In this document: piece after piece, positions 9,501 to 17,851 of the stretch
Position numbering within the stretch: the first letter of the stretch is position 1
Layout: each line of letters starts with the position of its first letter
Source: CAYYWP01 sp964475125
GTDB lineage: Bacteria; Desulfobacterota; Binatia; HRBIN30; CADEER01
Reading direction: 5' to 3'
Assembly (NCBI GenBank): GCA_964475125.1
Contig: CAYYWP010000002.1
Span: 1 to 64,000 of the forward strand
Length of the DNA stretch: 64,000 bases
The notes under the pieces: generated by a model
The model's input: the letters and a program-made list of their open reading frames with translations, nothing else
Databases searched by the model: none
Told to the model about the DNA's origin: nothing
Program-made: the position numbers and the translations under genes

Positions 9501-11256
9501 CGATGGCCAGATGGGCACGGCGACCGTCGATTGTCCGCTCGTGTCCGGCACCACGACCAGCGGCGACGGCAGTTGTCCGACCCTCGCCACCTCGACCACC
9601 AGCACCGCCTGCAGCGGCAACGGCTACTATTCGTACACCCTCCATGACGGCAACGGGCTCGAGCATTCCCTCGTGGCGACCGGCAGCGGCACCGAGGCGG
9701 GCGCTTCGATCGCCAGCGTCAGCGGCGTGCCCACCTACTCCGCCGACACGCACACCTATGCCTATGACATGGCGACGACGAACACCGACGGCAGCACCAC
9801 GCCGCTCAGCGCCAGCGCCACCTGGACGCGCGACCTGCAAGGGCTGCCGCTCGACATGGGGCTCAGCGTCACCGACTCGGACGGCAACACCACCAGCTTC
9901 GATTCCGACACCTACACCTACAACGACATCGCCGAGACGCTCAGCGAGACCAACAAGCTCAGCCAGAGCGGCGGTGTCACGCTGGCGGAGCAGTACGCCT
10001 ACACGCCCGTCCGTCTCGTGAGCCAACGCACGAACTACGACGGCCGGGTGCACCAGTATTTCTACGACGCCATGGATCGGATGGTGCGCTACTGCTACCC
10101 GAGCCTGAGCAGTGGCGTCGAGGGCGAGAACTTCACCTACGACGCGATCACCGGCAGCGTCCTGAGCGTCGCGCACTTCACCAACCCGGGCAGTTGCTCG
10201 GCCTCGACCGACGGCGACACCGTCACCGACTCGATCACCTACACCTACACCCGGTTCGGCGCGGTCACCTCGAAGACCTACGCCAACGGCGGTGCCCTGA
10301 GCTGGGCCTACGATTCGTACCAACGGCCCGTGTGCTTCGGCGACGCGCAGGCCCATGCCAACGGCAGCTCGTGCCCGACGTCGCCGGCCGACGACTTCTC
10401 CCCGACGCCCGACCAACTGCTCACCCAAATGATCTACTGGCCCGATAGCGACACGTATCGACGCGGATTTCTCCAGAGCACCTGCCGCGGTGTCGCCGAT
10501 GGCTCGGGCGACTACGTCACGAAGTGCATCGACAACGACTACTACACCGCGGTCGACACCGGCGGATCGTGCGATCCGACTCTCACCAGCCTGGCCGGCG
10601 GTTACGCCGGCGCCTCGAAGACCGCTGCACTCTGCACCGGCGGCAGTTGTCTCACCGGCAGCGGCACGCCCGTCTACACGACGACCTATCTCTACGACGC
10701 GTTCGGCCGGAAGTGCGAGGTCACCAGCCTCAACGCCAGCCAGGCGCGCATTCTCCAATCCAGCTTCACCTACGATCAGTACGATAATCTGACGCAGGAG
10801 ACGTCGGCGTCCGACCTCGATTCCTCCACCGACAGCAACTACCAGACCGCGTACACCTATGACGGCCTGATGCGGCTGTCGACGATGACGCGCTCCGATC
10901 TCTCCGGCAATCAGCTCGAGTCGATCGCGTACTCCTACGACGCCGCCTCCAACATCGTTCAGAAGGTGCACAGCGTCGAGGTCACGTTCACGCCGGAACC
11001 GACGGCGACTCCGACCGAGTTCGTCCCCGGGCCCAACGCCACGTCGACGCCAACGCCCAGCGCTATCGCCACTCCGACCACGGCCGCCGCCAAAGGAGAC
11101 GGCTGCGCCATCGACGGCGGCGACCCTTCGGGCGGCGCGCCGTGGTGGTTGGCGCTGGCGCTGACGGCGGTCCTCGCCCATCGCCGCGCCGCGAAGCGCC
11201 GGCGCGTCACCGCAACCGACGGCGGATCAGCGCGCCCGATCAGGAGTCGTCCGTGA
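6523..11256 (+). CDS. Large secreted RHS/YD-repeat protein with C-terminal membrane anchor
   Basis: 1577 residues from the ATG at 6523 (the open frame extends upstream, but this start precedes the signal peptide). The N-terminus has a signal peptide (PIGLVGGIVLTCLAVAAAP). Residues 90-1500 are RHS/YD repeats (for example RTYDDRGLEISNSQ, YTYDGLMRLSTM, AYSYDAASNIVQK). There is no RHS core box (no RYxYDxxGR...DPxGL end). Instead the chain ends with a Thr-Pro linker (TPTEFVPGPNATSTPTPS), then GDGCAIDGG, a hydrophobic helix WWLALALTAVLA and RRAAKRRRV. That Gly-Cys, helix, Arg-cluster order resembles MYXO-CTERM-type sorting tails. It lies 19 bases after RHS-core protein 1 and overlaps the next start. 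A cell-surface shell is likely; the role is unknown. Confidence 0.8.
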   Translation: MTRQVTRRWGLQCRATPIGLVGGIVLTCLAVAAAPAPADAGKPMQPALQPPAARADHDAKASAKPRPRQAVGDGGPSGSNAGNYGHEANLSVNQRTFELTLDVELVDLPGISDDAGLSLGLSYSSADATSDIDADTQRFGLPYGWKYNLSYIENRGNYINVVIDGSQAYVESFDFNTSFTPVNSTTQTETVSATTGLLLYNRADANFQTDPGSVTVNGITSQYVLHNLDGTSRYFSGNGLLLQQVGRFGDSLQYQYNSDTTPANAQLTAIVDSWGHTITVSYCTDGDGCQVGQVTFTMPDGRTASFVAPDAYTITQITDPLGLVTALQWTTSPCEHGAALVQSMTSASGAMSAVQWQCINVCTEPSSGSCLTDGNATTWPAVAQFVTCPSNPSGTTCPSGSATDYLTSLYAVGGSATNTTNNYTGFPLYTPYANNVVAPGTDGLMGSNDDDFVYSTTVSRQRTDGTTAYQVESDYNSLHLLTDATISVGTSGGGLAVSKQTSYCYQVTFQTPDSACDMSDWDFTQLPAHYQSAIIVGSCAYPVGDEPQSGSARVSTVVQSYDSFGQQIHSQQYFGTSDSAIVSNCDRTTRLDPSPLTLVLDEYKEFDTPITVDPDTNFLPLGSGSGHYGVMVGHQTFSYAEPQNGANQHGAVGATTSPLLVYLTCSTLTSDGRAISQASMGLLPTSTSAPSSAGLVPACSSPSWDTTVAPPKQTTFSYDSHGRVLSRLTQWNSDSPPGGVTSTSDTLSYTLTATESGEDACDGTTVLETVLTDAQGNTTQSRECTLNGFSLSKTDANGHTTIFAHELDGLTTRVTFPNGTYVTYDYYYQCPLAQDGETATCPSSGVLSDCPYDDDAQPRSCSVQTLHAGTDPSSGNANSSYADGVLQVIIRDGLGRTLEMQDNLGGAAGSGYTSVQTRSTRTYDDRGLEISNSQQIGATAPLIYTSTVSYDEKLRPDLICQPRGMSLQFVRDDVGQQVLKLVNGTQREQLTYNDGQMGTATVDCPLVSGTTTSGDGSCPTLATSTTSTACSGNGYYSYTLHDGNGLEHSLVATGSGTEAGASIASVSGVPTYSADTHTYAYDMATTNTDGSTTPLSASATWTRDLQGLPLDMGLSVTDSDGNTTSFDSDTYTYNDIAETLSETNKLSQSGGVTLAEQYAYTPVRLVSQRTNYDGRVHQYFYDAMDRMVRYCYPSLSSGVEGENFTYDAITGSVLSVAHFTNPGSCSASTDGDTVTDSITYTYTRFGAVTSKTYANGGALSWAYDSYQRPVCFGDAQAHANGSSCPTSPADDFSPTPDQLLTQMIYWPDSDTYRRGFLQSTCRGVADGSGDYVTKCIDNDYYTAVDTGGSCDPTLTSLAGGYAGASKTAALCTGGSCLTGSGTPVYTTTYLYDAFGRKCEVTSLNASQARILQSSFTYDQYDNLTQETSASDLDSSTDSNYQTAYTYDGLMRLSTMTRSDLSGNQLESIAYSYDAASNIVQKVHSVEVTFTPEPTATPTEFVPGPNATSTPTPSAIATPTTAAAKGDGCAIDGGDPSGGAPWWLALALTAVLAHRRAAKRRRVTATDGGSARPIRSRP
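11242..11246 (+). promoter_or_regulatory. Ribosome-binding site for a GTG start
   Basis: AGGAG lies inside the end of the RHS gene, 6 bases before the GTG at 11253. This supports the GTGA stop/start overlap and translational coupling. Confidence 0.55.
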
Positions 11257-14200
11257 ACCAAGCCACCGGAGCGCGCGCCATGCGGCCCAACCACTCGATC
11301 GTCGCCCCCTTCGCTCTCATCGCCGTGCTCGCCCTGGTGAGCGGTTGCGGCTCGGATTCCACTCCGGCGCCGGCGAGCACGGCGACGGCCGCGCCGGATT
11401 CGACCAACACGCCCACAGCGCCGACGCAGACGCGGACCCCGACCGAGTTCGTGCCCGGGCCGGACCAGACCAACACGCCGACGCCGACGTCCGCGCCGGC
11501 CGGGTCGGTGTGCTGCGACTGCGGCGGCGGCCTCTGCGTCGACGATACCGGCAGCGGCTGCGGCGTCTGCACCTCGGTCTCGGGAGCGTCGTGCGGCAGC
11601 GGCGGCTGCGCCACCTTCACGCCGACTCCCACGGCCACTCCCGGCCCCGTCTGTTGTGACTGCGGCGGCGGCCTGTGCCTGCAGGACACCGGCTCGGGCT
11701 GCGGTGTCTGCACCGCGTTCGCGGACAGCGTCTGCCTCTCTGGATCGTGCGTGGCGCTGACGGCGACACCGACCATCACTCCCACGTCGCCGCCGACGGC
11801 GACCTGGACCGCGTCGCCGACCTTCACCGCGACGTTCACGCCCAGTCTCACCAGCACCTCGACGCCGCTGCCGACGGCCACGCACACGCCGACGATCACG
11901 GAGACGCCGACTCACACGCGCACGCCGACGGTCACCGACACGCCGACGGCCACGCACACCGTGACCCATACGTTCACGGTGACGTCGACGCACACCGTCA
12001 CTCCGACGCACACGATCACCCCGACGTTCACCGCCACCGCCACCTACACGCGCACGCCGACGCCGACGGTCACGCAGACACCGACACCGACCACCGAGTG
12101 CATCGCCGGAGAGTCGGACATCTGCACCTTGACGCACTCGACCCTCTTCGCGATCGCGCACTCCTACAACGACCCGACGAACACGGTACTCTATCGCGTC
12201 ACCATCCCGGCCTGGGACACGGGGACGGACTGGGGCGACGGCAACAACGGCTTCTTCTACCAGATCACTCTCGCCAACAACGGAACGACGGTGGCGACGC
12301 GCAACTACGTGCCCTTCAACGGCCTCGGCGTCACCAGCACCGACTCCGGACGCGGCCAGCCGGAGCTCCTCGGCTTCTCCTTCATCTACCCGGCCGATCT
12401 GAGCCTCACTCCGGACACCGCATCGATCACGGTGACCGCCTGCTCGAACTTCGCGTCGACGTCGGACGGCACGCCGACGGCCACGCCCGGTTCGTCGCTC
12501 ACCTGCGCCAAGAGCTACTGGAGCGACACCTACTCTCCGCTCATCACCCCCAGCACCTCCGGCCCGCCGTTCTCCGGCAACGTTTCGCTCACCGTGGTCG
12601 GCAAGATCTCGAACACCGACACCGTCTCGCTCCCCAACACCGGCGTCTACGCCGCCTCGGTGGAAGTGAAGGTGACGAACACGTCGCTCAGCGACGACGA
12701 GCTCCAGTGGCTCTACGACCACCTGGTCTTCTACAACACCAATGGCGACGTCTTCACCAACGACCTCTACGATTCGGATCTCCCCGACAGCTTCGGCTTC
12801 CTGCCGGTGGAGACCGCAGGCTATGCGGAGCCCGCGACGACGCCGGCGATGTACTTCACCAAGTACGGCGACCAGGCCGGCGTCGCCAGCGCCTCGTCGC
12901 CGAACCAGCAGTACTTCGTCTATAGCCGCGAGTCCGGCCCGACGACCTTTTCGGCGGTGCCGGGGTACATCTACGACGTGCCGCCGACGCCGCCGCAGAC
13001 GGGGACGTCGTGCACGATCCTCGAGCCGCAGGGCGGCGGCCAGCGCTGCGGCATGCCGACACCGGGCAGCGGCCTGAGCACCAGCGGCGCTCTCGCAGTG
13101 ACCACGACCAGCAAGCTCTCGGGCAACGTCTCGCTCTCGGCCGACGACGGCTACACCGCCGGCGAGAAGGAGATCCGCAGCTTCACCTTCACGACGACGA
13201 ACACCGAAGACACCTGCGTCTCGGCCCTCAACCCGCTCGCCGTCAACACCAGCCTCGCCTACAATCCGCCGAACTACGTGCTCGACGACGACCTCGTCGG
13301 TTGGGGTGGGTCGTTCCCCACGGCGCTCTACTACGTCACCGACACCGGCTTCGGGAACTGCAGCGCCAGCGAGACCCCCTTCTGCGACCGCACGTCCGAC
13401 TACGTCGGCTACGTCCCGCACTACGGGACCGGCGGCACGCTGAACGGCGGCAGCACGAGCGCAACGACGATCGCGGCGTTCACCCTGGCCGACGAGTACC
13501 AGGTGGAGTCGGCGCAGACCGACAACCGTCTCGTCTGGTTCGACAACTGCGGCTACGGCTACGTGTACAACGACACCGACGTCAGCGGCCGCATCCAGAC
13601 TCTGCCGGAGCCGCCGAACAGCGGCAAGACCTACATCTACACGATCGAGAACGACCTCGGCTTCGCGGTCGTGTTCGCCAAGGAGTGCTGCGCCAGCTTC
13701 CATCAGTACAACGACACCTTCGGCACCCTCGAGCCGCCGCAACAGATCGACGACTCCTACGGCATCTTCGTCGCCGCCGATCAAAGCCTGACCTACGAGA
13801 CGTTGTTCAGCGACGAGGCAATGGTCGTCTACGACGCCGCCACCGGCGTGCAGCTCTTCAAGCTGCGCCTCCATCCCACGGAGAGCGCGGTGTACGGCTG
13901 CAACCAGAGCGGCTGGGACGTCGGGGTCACCGGTTCGGGCGTGGACTACACGGTCACCCTGGGAAGCGGCTCGCTCACCTGCAGCGAGGTCGGATCGTGT
14001 CCCTTCGGGATGACCGCGAGCACGAGCGACGACGAGGTGAGCTGCACCGCGACGACGTCGTCCTTCGTCCTCGGCCTGCCGGACTGGAAGGACGAGGTCA
14101 GCGCGGCCGACGATCTGGTGCAGTTCCGCGCCTGGGGCGCCGGCGGCTACGAGGGCGGCGAGTGCGACGACAGCACCGGCGGCGGCGCGGGCGGTGCGGG

Positions 14201-15923
14201 CGGCTTCGCCCTCACCGTCCTCGACGTCGACGACGTCCCCGACGCTCTCTACGCCTACATCGGCACCGCGGCGACCGGTTACATGGAGGGCGGAGCGTCG
14301 AGCGTCCTGGCGACGACGCCGCTCAGCGCGATCACGAATCCGGTCATCATCACGGATCCCTCTCCGTATGCCCTGCTCATCGCCGGCGGCGGCGGCGGCG
14401 GCGGACACACCCACTGCGTCAACGGCGAAGGCTTCGACGGAGGCGACGGAGGAGACGGCGGCATCGCCATCGCCGACGCGACCGACGACGGGAAAGCGGT
14501 GAGCGTCTCCGGCGACGACGGACAGGAGAGCCAGGACGGTCAGGCGTCCAACGTCGCCGGCGGCAAGGGCGGCAACCCGTCGCCCTACGAGGGCGGCGCC
14601 GGCACCGGCGGTTCCACCGGCACCGAGGGGGTCGGCGGTTGGGGCACCGTAGACGATGCCAAGTGGAACGACAGCGGCTCGCTCATCCCGGCGGTGGAAG
14701 GGTGCGCGACTCCGCCGCCGACACCGACGCCACAGACGCCCGGGCAGTGGTGCGCCGGCAACGGTGGCGCCACGCACGACAACGGCGGCGGCGGTGGCGG
14801 CGGCTTCGGCGGCGGCGGCGGCGGAACCCAGAACGGCAACGACGCCGGCAGCGGCGGCGGCGGCGGCGGCAGCTGGGCGGCGGCGAACACCGCGTTCGAC
14901 GCCTCGGCCCCGATCGACGATGTCCCGAGCTCGCCCAACGGCACCGGCGGCGCGGTGCAGCTCGTCTATCACACCTCCACGCCCGAGGTTGCGACCTGCG
15001 TCCTGTCGACGGAGACCTCCAGCGTCGCGTGCGCGCTCTCGACCAGCTTCACCGCCGTCGATCTCGACGATGTGAAGGCGCTGGCGATCGCGGCCGTCGC
15101 CGCGGGCTATACCACTCCGCCCTCGATCACCGACGATTCCCTCATGTGGATCCGAGCCTGGGGAGGCGCCGGCGGAGCCGGCCACGACGCGAGCGGCGGC
15201 TCGCAAGGCCTGGCGCAGACCTTGACGACGCTCTCCGACTACGAGTCCGCGCACGGGTCGAGCGCGCTGTTCTACTACGTCGGCGAGGTCGGCGACGACA
15301 ATCACTCCGCCGGCAAGGGCGGCGCCTCGACCATCGTCAGCACCGCCGATCTCTCGCAGAGCGCGGCATGCCTCCCGCCCACGAGCAGCGATTGCACCCA
15401 GAACATCGTGCTCGTCGCCGGCGGCGGCGGCGGTGGTGGCGTCGGCAGCGGCGAGAACGGCGGCGGCGGCGGATCGGCCATTGCCGAGAAGGACGCGAGC
15501 GCATCCGTCGGCGGCTCCTCCACCGATGCCGGCGGCGGCTCCGAAGGCAAGGGCGGTTCGGAGGGCTCTGCGGGCGACGGCGGCAGCGGCGGGTCAGACG
15601 GTATCGGCGGCCTGGGAGGCCCGGTACACGTCGGCAGCGGCGCATCGTCGCGGAATGGCTGGGTCAACGGCACGCCGTCCACGGTCGGCTCCGATGGTGA
15701 GGGCGGCGAGGGCGCACACGACAGCTCCAGCGGCAATATCGGGGGCGGCGGTGGCGGCGGTTGGGGCGGCGGCGGCGGTGGCGGCGCCGGCGGCAGCGTC
15801 GGCCACGGCGGTGGCGGCGGCGGCAGCTACGCCGCTGCCGGAACACAGACCGGCAGCGTGCCATCGGGCAGCAACAGCTCGTCGAACGGCAAGGTCGAGA
15901 TCGGTTTCCTCTTCACCGAGTGA
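11253..15923 (+). CDS. Large Thr-Pro-rich and Gly-rich lipoprotein
   Basis: 1556 residues. The GTG at 11253 overlaps the previous stop (GTGA) and has AGGAG at 11242-11246, 6 bases upstream; an ATG at 11280 is the alternative. The N-terminus is a lipoprotein signal (IAVLALVSGC). Then come two Cys-rich repeats (VCCDCGGGLCVDDTGSGCGVC and a second with LCLQDTGSGCGVC), a Thr-Pro linker of about 110 residues, and beta-rich regions of unknown family. The last 600 residues contain two Gly-rich modules (for example GAGGAGGFALTVLDVDDVPDALYAY and VLVAGGGGGGGVGSG) like the Gly-rich domains found in some adhesins. The linker motif TPTEFVPGP is shared with the RHS protein upstream. Probably displayed at the surface; function not recognised. 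Confidence 0.75.
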   Translation: MNQATGARAMRPNHSIVAPFALIAVLALVSGCGSDSTPAPASTATAAPDSTNTPTAPTQTRTPTEFVPGPDQTNTPTPTSAPAGSVCCDCGGGLCVDDTGSGCGVCTSVSGASCGSGGCATFTPTPTATPGPVCCDCGGGLCLQDTGSGCGVCTAFADSVCLSGSCVALTATPTITPTSPPTATWTASPTFTATFTPSLTSTSTPLPTATHTPTITETPTHTRTPTVTDTPTATHTVTHTFTVTSTHTVTPTHTITPTFTATATYTRTPTPTVTQTPTPTTECIAGESDICTLTHSTLFAIAHSYNDPTNTVLYRVTIPAWDTGTDWGDGNNGFFYQITLANNGTTVATRNYVPFNGLGVTSTDSGRGQPELLGFSFIYPADLSLTPDTASITVTACSNFASTSDGTPTATPGSSLTCAKSYWSDTYSPLITPSTSGPPFSGNVSLTVVGKISNTDTVSLPNTGVYAASVEVKVTNTSLSDDELQWLYDHLVFYNTNGDVFTNDLYDSDLPDSFGFLPVETAGYAEPATTPAMYFTKYGDQAGVASASSPNQQYFVYSRESGPTTFSAVPGYIYDVPPTPPQTGTSCTILEPQGGGQRCGMPTPGSGLSTSGALAVTTTSKLSGNVSLSADDGYTAGEKEIRSFTFTTTNTEDTCVSALNPLAVNTSLAYNPPNYVLDDDLVGWGGSFPTALYYVTDTGFGNCSASETPFCDRTSDYVGYVPHYGTGGTLNGGSTSATTIAAFTLADEYQVESAQTDNRLVWFDNCGYGYVYNDTDVSGRIQTLPEPPNSGKTYIYTIENDLGFAVVFAKECCASFHQYNDTFGTLEPPQQIDDSYGIFVAADQSLTYETLFSDEAMVVYDAATGVQLFKLRLHPTESAVYGCNQSGWDVGVTGSGVDYTVTLGSGSLTCSEVGSCPFGMTASTSDDEVSCTATTSSFVLGLPDWKDEVSAADDLVQFRAWGAGGYEGGECDDSTGGGAGGAGGFALTVLDVDDVPDALYAYIGTAATGYMEGGASSVLATTPLSAITNPVIITDPSPYALLIAGGGGGGGHTHCVNGEGFDGGDGGDGGIAIADATDDGKAVSVSGDDGQESQDGQASNVAGGKGGNPSPYEGGAGTGGSTGTEGVGGWGTVDDAKWNDSGSLIPAVEGCATPPPTPTPQTPGQWCAGNGGATHDNGGGGGGGFGGGGGGTQNGNDAGSGGGGGGSWAAANTAFDASAPIDDVPSSPNGTGGAVQLVYHTSTPEVATCVLSTETSSVACALSTSFTAVDLDDVKALAIAAVAAGYTTPPSITDDSLMWIRAWGGAGGAGHDASGGSQGLAQTLTTLSDYESAHGSSALFYYVGEVGDDNHSAGKGGASTIVSTADLSQSAACLPPTSSDCTQNIVLVAGGGGGGGVGSGENGGGGGSAIAEKDASASVGGSSTDAGGGSEGKGGSEGSAGDGGSGGSDGIGGLGGPVHVGSGASSRNGWVNGTPSTVGSDGEGGEGAHDSSSGNIGGGGGGGWGGGGGGGAGGSVGHGGGGGGSYAAAGTQTGSVPSGSNSSSNGKVEIGFLFTE

Positions 15924-15938
15924 GCGAACGGAGGGCGC

Positions 15939-17768
15939 ATGATCTCGATTCGAACGATCGCAGGAACGGCGTCGGCGATGCGGCACATCCGCACGATCAG
16001 CCTGACGCTGGCGCTCGTCGTCGCTCTCGGCGACTCGAGTCGAGCGGCCACCCAGGTCACGACCACGACCTACCAGTACAATAGCGACCGGGCCCTCACC
16101 GCGGTGACGACGCAGGTGGACGGGGGCGCGGCGTCGACCGTGTACCTCGTCTACGACAACTTCGTTCCGAGCGCCTCCGATCCGACCAGCGGCACGGTGC
16201 TCGCCGGCAACGGCAACCTCACCGGCATCGGTCCGGCGACGAGTGGCGCCTACACGACCTCGTTCCAGTACGATCAGCGCAATCGCCTCACCGCCGCGGC
16301 GACGGCGTCACAGTCCGTGTCGTACACCTACGACGCCTCGAGCCGCTTGGCATCGTCGACGCTGGGCAGCGACAGCCTCGACTTCTACTTCGACAACGCG
16401 GCCAACGGGCCGATGGCGAACCTCAACCAGAAGTCCACTGGAGTCTGGTCGAGCTACCTCGGCAACGTGACCTATCTCAGCGACGGCACCGAACAGATGC
16501 TCTGCAGCCCGCGCAAGGACATAGCCGGCGTGTTCGATGCGAGCGCGCAGAGCTTCGCGCCGGTGCGCTACGATCCGTACGGAGCGACTGCGAACGGCTC
16601 GCCAGCGGCGCAGTCGACCTACGACTTGAAGAGCAATCCGCTTCTCTACACCGGCCAGTATCAAGATCCGACGTGGCTGGGGTACTACCTGCGCCATCGC
16701 TGGTACCTGCCCGCGTATCAGACGTTCCTCAGTCGCGACCCGGTCGACAAGATGCATCGCTACGGCTACGCGACCGGCGATCCGATCGGGCGAATCGACC
16801 CGAGTGGGCTCTACAGTGTCGAGAACAGCGCTCGCCGGTTCCTGCGCGACCTCCACGCCGGTGGCAACGGCGCGCGCGGCACGGCGGCGCGCTTCTTCCT
16901 CGGCGGCATCATCGGCATCACCCAGATCATCGCCCACCCGGCGGCGTACTGGCACGAGATCGTGCGCGACTCGCACGGGCTCACGGCCTTCCTCGCCATC
17001 GGCGTCTTCGCCGAGATCGGCACCGGCGGCTGGGGGCCGTTCTACGACCTGGCCGGCAGCTACACCACGCGCTTCCTCACCCGTCACGCGATCGATCTCG
17101 GCGTCGGCGGCTCTGCCGCCGCCTTCTCCTCTTACCAGCACGGGCGCTTCGACTGGCGCTCGTTCGCGCAGGGCATCGAGTATACCGCCGGCGGCATCTT
17201 CTGGGCGCGTGACCTCGGCGGTTTCGGCTACAAACCGTTCGACATGAGCGCGAAGAACGTCGACGACATGATCGCGGATCACGTCGGCTCCGGCAGCAAC
17301 GACGTCCTCGTGTTCCGCCAGCGCTCCGCGGGCTTCACCGCGAAAACCACGCCGCTCGCGGAACGCTTCGGCATCGGCAACTACCACGAAGGGGTCTTTG
17401 CGGTCGGACGCGAGGGAAGCTGGTTCGGCAACATCAACGTGGACGACTCGGGGCAGTACATCTGGAAGACCGCTTGGGGGGACACGCCGTGGCCCGCGAG
17501 GGCCGAAGCCGAGTATCAGTTCGTCGGAACGTATCGCGCGGACGCGGTAAAGACCGCCTTCCTCGATCGCGCCGGCGCCGAAGCCCACAACCAGTACGAG
17601 CTCGAGCAGAGGGCAAACGGGAAGGTCGAGATCCCCGAGCCGAACTACAGCAAGTACTTCAACAACTGCCAGCAGAACGCGGCACGCCTGCGACAGCAGA
17701 TCATGGCTCTCCATGCCAAGCCGCTGCCCGAGATCGAGGATTTCGAGCCGATCGATGACGGGCAGTGA
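15939..17768 (+). CDS. Short RHS-core protein 2 with variable C-terminal domain
   Basis: 609 residues, a paralogue of the protein at 4743. GGAGG lies 4 bases before the ATG, and the gene starts 15 bases after the lipoprotein stop, so the four genes look like one operon. A signal peptide (SLTLALVVALGDSSRA) is followed by YD-type strands and an RHS core at residues about 232-292 (NPLLYTGQYQDP, YYLRHRWYLPAYQTFLSRDP, RYGYATGDPIGRIDPSGL). The first 120 residues after DPSGL resemble the same region of RHS-core protein 1 (FFLGGIIGITQIIAHPAAYWHEI against FLGSEITVLEIAANPRGFWHQI). The rest differs and contains GNYHEGVFAVG and YFNNCQQNAARLRQQI, a His-then-Asn-Cys order that could be a permuted papain-like site. 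That reading is speculative. Confidence 0.8.
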   Translation: MISIRTIAGTASAMRHIRTISLTLALVVALGDSSRAATQVTTTTYQYNSDRALTAVTTQVDGGAASTVYLVYDNFVPSASDPTSGTVLAGNGNLTGIGPATSGAYTTSFQYDQRNRLTAAATASQSVSYTYDASSRLASSTLGSDSLDFYFDNAANGPMANLNQKSTGVWSSYLGNVTYLSDGTEQMLCSPRKDIAGVFDASAQSFAPVRYDPYGATANGSPAAQSTYDLKSNPLLYTGQYQDPTWLGYYLRHRWYLPAYQTFLSRDPVDKMHRYGYATGDPIGRIDPSGLYSVENSARRFLRDLHAGGNGARGTAARFFLGGIIGITQIIAHPAAYWHEIVRDSHGLTAFLAIGVFAEIGTGGWGPFYDLAGSYTTRFLTRHAIDLGVGGSAAAFSSYQHGRFDWRSFAQGIEYTAGGIFWARDLGGFGYKPFDMSAKNVDDMIADHVGSGSNDVLVFRQRSAGFTAKTTPLAERFGIGNYHEGVFAVGREGSWFGNINVDDSGQYIWKTAWGDTPWPARAEAEYQFVGTYRADAVKTAFLDRAGAEAHNQYELEQRANGKVEIPEPNYSKYFNNCQQNAARLRQQIMALHAKPLPEIEDFEPIDDGQ

Positions 17769-17851
17769 GACGACGACGCCATTCCGCGGGGCGGCGCTGT
17801 CGACGCCATGCTCCGGCCATGCCATCCCCGCCATCCACGGCGTTCTCCTGC

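Noticed and set aside
11760..12110. CRISPR-like array in the Thr-Pro region
   Set aside because: The repeats are codon-level (ACG CCG ACG) coding repeats, with no constant repeat and spacer lengths.
10959..15305. 1448-codon open frame on the minus strand
   Set aside because: Arg/Ala/Gly-rich shadow of the RHS and Gly-rich genes; no family motif, no start site.
14380..15840. Simple GGC repeats as a regulatory or recombination site
   Set aside because: They are in frame and encode the Gly-rich modules.
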